From Rhytidiadelphus loreus (lineage: Eukaryota > Streptophyta > Bryopsida > Hypnales > Hylocomiaceae), in assembly GCA_947034895.1 (NCBI GenBank), contig OX344761.1, positions 85,325,447-85,389,446 of the forward strand: a stretch of 64,000 bases of DNA. The letters are read 5' to 3'. The notes below the pieces were generated by a model. The model searched no databases and was not told the origin of the DNA. It saw nothing but the letters and a program-made list of their open reading frames with translations. Below, piece by piece: positions 58,711 to 64,000 of this stretch (position 1 is the stretch's first letter; every line of letters starts with the position of its first letter). Both the position numbers and the translations under genes were made by a program.

Positions 58711-59439
58711 TTTCAATTCAACTGGGTTCGGCAGTCTATCTACAGGATATTCCTCTAAGCTTTACCTTTCAGTGCAGCTTTGAGGTCTACGACCAATTCA
58801 ATTCTTTCGAGCTAACTTACTTCGACCTCTAATGCGTGCTCTTTATTGCAGCTGAAGTTCACCATAAGTACTGTAGATGACTATTAAGTCAATGGTCATG
58901 CTTTAAGTTAATGTCCTGCAGGAATTTTTAATTTTCTGCCTTTATTGATGGACGCTGTCCTACAATTGTTCATAGGCAATTAAAGATACCCGACACTCAT
59001 GTGGCGGAATGGTACGTTACCTGTGACCATGGCGTCAGTGCCATGGATTGCAGGCAATGCACAATTGACTCAATAATTTTCTTATCACTTTATTTTGTTT
59101 GGTACCAACTCCGCAGTCCTTATTTTTGAGGGCGCAAAATTAGGGACAATTCTCAAATTACCAGTGGAAAGAAGGCCACGCAGACTAGGGAAATGACTAC
59201 GAGAAGACCTATTATTAGTGTTCAGGTTCTTTGTCTTCAGGTTTTTCATGTGGGTCTCACATGGGTCATTCCCCTAATCTACTCATGCTTATGCTTCAAT
59301 AGTGCTAGTGTCACTTAATATATTTTTAATTGATGAAAATTAGTACAAATATGGAAAAATTTCAACTAACACTGATTTAATGTAAATTTGTATTAGAGGC
59401 ATTAATAGGTTAAATTATTGTAGGAGCATTGACCCTCAA
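58711..59439. other. KCS upstream region and AT-rich spacer
   Basis: Possible distal promoter sequence followed by AT-rich spacer. No gene is recognised. Confidence 0.35.
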
Positions 59440-59640
59440 AGATCAAGGGGTAGTCCAAATGTGAAAAAATGTGAAAATTTTGAAAAATGAAGTGCAATTT
59501 AGAAGAGTAATTTAACAATGTCTTTTTGAAAATAAAAGTTTAAAACTATGATCCACAAGTCACGTCCATACTACTTGATCTACCATTACACTAAACAATA
59601 TTCATCAATAATATCTGAAACCAAGAATTCAAGATTCCTT
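59440..59640. repeat. Dispersed repeat R2, diverged copy
   Basis: Matches the R2 copies through 'aaggggtagtccaaatgtg', 'gtgcaatttagaag' and 'tatgatccacaagtcacgtc'. It begins near a decayed CCCTCAAAGATC end. Confidence 0.45.
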
Positions 59641-62600
59641 TTCAAATTACTTTATATTAGTGATTTAACTTATTTTTGAAGTGACTTTGAAGGGCCATCT
59701 TTTAACTAGTACCTTTAATTTTTGAGGTAAAACATCCTATCACGAGAACTTTGTTCAAACTATAGAATGTTTCTAGACATTAGAAGAAAAACATATACTA
59801 TACAATCGTATAAAAAAAGATTGCTTGTCTTTCGAGACTCAAGATTGATTGAGTTATGACATAAAATTTGACGTGAATTGGTCTTCAATTGCTCATGAGT
59901 CATTAAATCAAGAGTGCATATATAAGGTCATCTGAAATGAAAACAAGCTACCTACATCGATAAATTCTCATCCTATAATTGGAAGTTGTCATCGAGTAGT
60001 AGTTCTATAATTGACGTAAAGTGGGCTTAGTTGCAATTATGTAACTAAAGAAACATCTACTGATAAAAAAAAACTTCAATGCAATTGGTTCATGCATATA
60101 TGTCAATTTCTTTTTATTGCATTCAATTTTACTAGGCCTTCATTTTTCCTTAATCATTAAAGTTTGTAAAGACTTTCAACATGATTGGAGCAGTTGAAAC
60201 GCAATTGCAATGCAATCATCTCTTAACCTCATGTTTCTCAAAAAGCTCTTAACAAATTATAGAGAAGTTGAAAACTAGTAATTTTGTAGTTGACTACTTG
60301 TACAATAGTTGTGGAGTAGTTGTAGATTAGTTATATCTTAGTTGTTGAATAGTCAATAGTTCCATAAAGTAGTCTAGAAGCATTAAAGAAAATCTGGGGT
60401 CTCAAGAAGGCTGCTCCGCAACCCTTAAGGGACCCTGAAATTTGTTTTTTTTTGCAAGGGGTAAACTATCACTTCTAAGTACAATACATTATTGTTTTTA
60501 CCTTTTGTTTCTTGTTTCTTGTTGCCTCCTAGCTCTTACTTCCATTCTCGTTGTTGTTGTCATTAGATGAGTTTCAGCTTTTGTTGAAGGTTGTGAGTTC
60601 CTCTTGCGTTCCCTTGTGTTCCCAAACTTTGGGATCTCCACCACACAACCTCTTGATGTGGTTGAGAGACTACCACATTAGCAAGCATTAAAAAAAAATT
60701 AATTAATTAATTTTATTTAAATATTTAAAATAATAATAATATATTTTATTTTATTTTAATAATTTTTTAGTAATTTTTTTTCCAAATAGTGCTGATTGGT
60801 TCCAAGCAATGAGAAACAACATGAAATACATCTAATGTTATTGCCTCTTAGCTTTTGCTTTTTGTTACCTCGTGGTGTTTCTTAGCACTTATTGTTTTGT
60901 GCTTCTTGTTCTTTCTATCAATGTTGTCATTCTTTCTCTTTGTTTTTTTGTGATTTTTAGAGGTATAGTCATTTTGGCTTCTTGATGTTGTTCTTGGATA
61001 TTACAAATTAAGTTGAGTAATTCTCTTCTTTTTGCTAAGACTTCCATTCAATTTCTTTAACCATAGTTGTGACACTATTATGACTTGGATTCTTACTATA
61101 TGTATAGATGAAACCTTAAGAATCACTTAGTTTACTTTGAAAATTAATTCTTCATTGTGTTGCAATATGTGTTGAACATTACAAAATCCTAAGAACTCAA
61201 GGCATTATATGTTGTTTTAGAAGTCACGTTGCATCTTCAAACCCTTCAAATGTTTCCAAATAAAAAAGATGACTAGCTATAAATGAAGACATTATTAGTG
61301 GCCTTTTGATGTTTAATGTTCAATGTGTTCCTCCAAAGATTGTTTAGAAAACAACATACTAAATGCTATAACAAACCAAGAAGCAACTAAAAAACGATTA
61401 GAAACAACATGCCAAACCAAGCTATGAAGAACCAAGAAGCAACTCAAAAAAGACTAGTATAGTATTAAGAAAAACTAGAGAACAACACATGTTCACATGT
61501 TGACTTATAATAAAGTCCACTATATTTTAAAATAGTGTACCATTAGATTTTGATACATTGAACTTGACATATTATAAAAATTAATGTGAAAACAACCAAT
61601 GAAAATTCAGCGACTGTAACTACCATTTCTTTATGCAATGTCATTGATTGGTCTTCAAAAATATTAAAAAAGGTATACATTTTGCAAACCATGTCTTTAA
61701 TTGATGAATGGAAAAATTACAAAGGTGTCCAATCAATAGTTTTAGTAGGTAAAAAAATGCCGTATTAGGCATCTATGTCCACTAAACCGTCAAATGAAAC
61801 ACGTACCATCTTAGTAAATGGATGATTTATCCAAAAATGATTGGAGTGTTTGGAACAACTTGTCATTTACAACTAGGTAGTATAGCAACAATTTTTGTTT
61901 GAAACAATAGAAAATGTAATCATTTTGCATAATTGTAAAAATTGATTTTGCTTCTAGTGGGAGAATAATTTTAAAAACTTAAACCAAAAACAAGTTAGAA
62001 AAAAAATATAAAAATCTCTTACCATTTAGATGGATTGCAAGAAAATTATGTACGACACTATTTACACTCAATCATCGTTTCAAAATTTAAACAACTAGTC
62101 TTCAAAGGATTGCGGGTAAAAGAGTGGTATTCACCTTTGAATGTTTAACATTACATTTTCATACATGTTTTGGAATAGCCAACTGTCTATTTTCACAGGG
62201 TGGGTGGGGGTGTACTATTTGGGGCCTTTTAAGAAACTTAAACAAATAGTATCAATTTAGCCAATAGTTTATCCTTAATACAATATATGGGCATATCGCA
62301 CTAATTTACATAATCATTTATGGTGATAGAAAAAACAATTTTGAGGCTCTATTAGGTCCCCATGTTATGGAAATTGAAGTATAAATATTTATTATGTGCT
62401 CATATGTTAGATAAAGCAACCCAAAGAGCCTAAAAAGTATACAAAATAAGTTTTCACAATCTTCTAAAGACTACTTGTTTTTTACAAAAAATAATTCAAA
62501 TAGGGGTCCTAAAAATAAAGCACCTATAACAATTCACTAATGGTGTAGAACTAGATCTAGGAATTTGAGTGTATGAATGAAAAGAAAACTTGGTAGTCTA

Positions 62601-63540
62601 TCTAGGATCAAAATTGGTAGACTTACATTTATTTATTTTTAAAAAAATGACTCCAAAAGACCAAAATGGATGTAATTGGGACTACATTTAGTTTTCCATA
62701 TTACTCATCACCATGTGTACTTCCTATGAAAACAATAGTGGAGTCACACAAACTTAGATTGCAAGGGGATTCCAATGTCTATGGTCCTAAATTCATTCAA
62801 GTAGAAATGTTGTAAGCCCTATATCCGTTTAGAAGTAAATATGTTCATTAAATCTTTCATTAGAAAACAATAGGCAAACAATGATAAACTCCAAAAATAC
62901 AACTGACCTAAGGTAAGTACACCGTGTAAACCATTCTCGAAACCATTCAAAGAGCATTGTTTTCATCTATAAATACATCAAGAATTCTTGTAGATGTGCA
63001 ATGATACACATTCAAGGTACATTTCTTCTACTCACTCTTTCCCCCCTAGATACTAAATGTATATTTCTCATCACCACATCCATTTTTTAAGATCATCCAT
63101 TGATGAATCATCAAATTTCCACCATTCTTAGGAACACTTTACACTATGTTCCAACGTCCATTGAATTTTCAAAATTTGATTAGTGAAGAAATAAAAATTG
63201 GGACTTGAGGCTTTATACTACGTCTCAAGTCTCCATGTACTCCAAAATGCTTACATGACAATATTTTGTAGAAGTTTTGGTGCCAATTAAGTGGGAGTGA
63301 CTTGGAGACCAAGTTGGGTCTAGAAAAAATAGAAACCCAACTTAGGCTCCAAGCCCCAACTATTGTTATCAATATAAAATGAGGAAAAAATATCATATAA
63401 AACATCTTCATGGGCTAAAATTTTGTTTTGATATATCCAATACAAATTTGATACTAAAAATACCCCCAAAGTTGGGGATTTGATATTTTGATCTATATTT
63501 GAGGACACATAATTTGTGTATAATACTGTCCATGATAGGC
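59641..63540. other. AT-rich spacer, nothing recognised
   Basis: About 3.9 kb of AT-rich sequence with A/T microsatellite (AATT units near 60700), diverged short duplications near 60490-60930, and no recognised gene, RNA gene or complete transposon. Confidence 0.4.
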
Positions 63541-63740
63541 ACTTGCACCCTTGGCTTAGTGGCTTTGGCCTTGGTACACCAGTGAAGAGGTCATGAGTTC
63601 AAATCCAAGCATTGGCATGGGGCTTAGTCCACCTAAATATGGTAGGGTTGCAATAACTACCTTGTTGTCATATGGAGACATGAGAATTTATTGGGGGAAG
63701 GAACATGTCGGTTCTTGATTATAGGGTCTAGCTATCCCCT
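63541..63740 (+). mobile_element. tRNA-derived SINE head and body
   Basis: TGGCTTAGTGG at 63552-63562 fits an RNA polymerase III A box, and GAGTTCAAATCC at 63595-63606 fits a B box; the spacing is that of a tRNA gene. There is no foldable complete tRNA or anticodon context, and the sequence continues as a SINE-like body. The 3' end is not defined because it runs into the tandem array at 63741-64000. Confidence 0.6.
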
Positions 63741-64000
63741 AACTGAGGCATCGAGTATGGAATTCGCCATCTAAGTCCACAAGGCTTAAATAGTTGAGGC
63801 ATCAAGTATGAAATTTGCCATTGAGTATGTCCACAAGACTTAAATAGTTGAAGCATTGAATATGAAATTTGCTATCTAAGTCCACAAGGCTTAAATAGTT
63901 GAGCCATTCCCAATAGACGCATCAAGTATGAAATTTGCCATTGAGTATGTCCACAAGGCTTAAATAGTTGAGGCATTGAATATGAAATTTGCTATCTAAG
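63741..64000 (+). repeat. About 52-bp tandem array running off the window end
   Basis: At least five units, starting near 63741, 63791, 63845, 63896 and 63965. Each has the form AGTTGAGGCATYRAGTATG, then AAATTTGCYAT, then GTCCACAAGGCTTAAAT. Two variants, with 'ctatctaag' and 'cattgagtat', alternate, giving a period of about 105 bp for the pair. Confidence 0.85.

Noticed and set aside
63541..63610. Functional tRNA gene
   Set aside because: A- and B-box-like sequences are present, but the cloverleaf arms do not pair properly and the sequence continues as a repeat body, so a SINE fits better.
1..64000. CRISPR arrays, bacterial operons or a prokaryotic defence system
   Set aside because: All intact genes are eukaryotic and mostly spliced; the tandem repeats lack regular unique spacers.

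Overview
This is nuclear DNA of a land plant. The genes have many introns with GT-AG borders, several have introns in the 5' leader, and they include a thylakoid-type rubredoxin, a 3-ketoacyl-CoA synthase and a plant PMT/QUA2-type methyltransferase. An intact WDR92 (DNAAF10) gene, a dynein-arm assembly factor, points to a lineage that still makes flagellated sperm: bryophyte, lycophyte, fern, or cycad/Ginkgo. The AT-rich, repeat-filled spacers fit a medium to large genome. The species cannot be named from this window.

Layout: 1-0.5 kb, 3' end of an unidentified + strand gene. 0.5-8.4 kb, repeats. 8.6-13.5 kb, anamorsin/DRE2 (+, 8 coding exons). 13.5-15.2 kb, spacer. 15.2-22.2 kb, DnaJ/DnaJ-X protein (+, 11 coding exons). 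22.2-24.0 kb, spacer between convergent genes. 24.0-29.9 kb, PMT/QUA2-like methyltransferase (-, 11 coding exons). 32.2-35.1 kb, RBD1-like rubredoxin (-, 4 coding exons). 35.3-46.1 kb, repeat desert with a broken PIF/Harbinger transposase. 46.1-47.2 kb, uninterrupted WDR92 (+). 47.2-53.5 kb, more repeats. 53.6-55.2 kb, broken pieces of a NYN/MARF1-like gene. 55.5-58.7 kb, 3-ketoacyl-CoA synthase (-, 2 coding exons). 58.7-64 kb, AT-rich spacer ending in a tRNA-derived SINE and a ~52-bp tandem array. The exon chains for the five spliced genes were built by hand; every junction keeps frame.

The genes are unrelated housekeeping and metabolic loci, not a pathway cluster: cytosolic Fe-S assembly, a co-chaperone, a Golgi-type methyltransferase, photosystem assembly, ciliary dynein assembly and very-long-chain fatty acid elongation.

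The most unusual content is the repeats. Several different element families begin TTAA-CCC and end GGG-TTAA with short perfect terminal inverted repeats, as piggyBac-type non-autonomous transposons do. One copy sits in the synthase intron, and a 17-nt inverted pair of such ends brackets the WDR92 gene. There are also MULE-, CACTA-, Stowaway- and Harbinger-type miniature elements, and GC-rich hairpin islands carrying repeated GTTCC/GGAAC.
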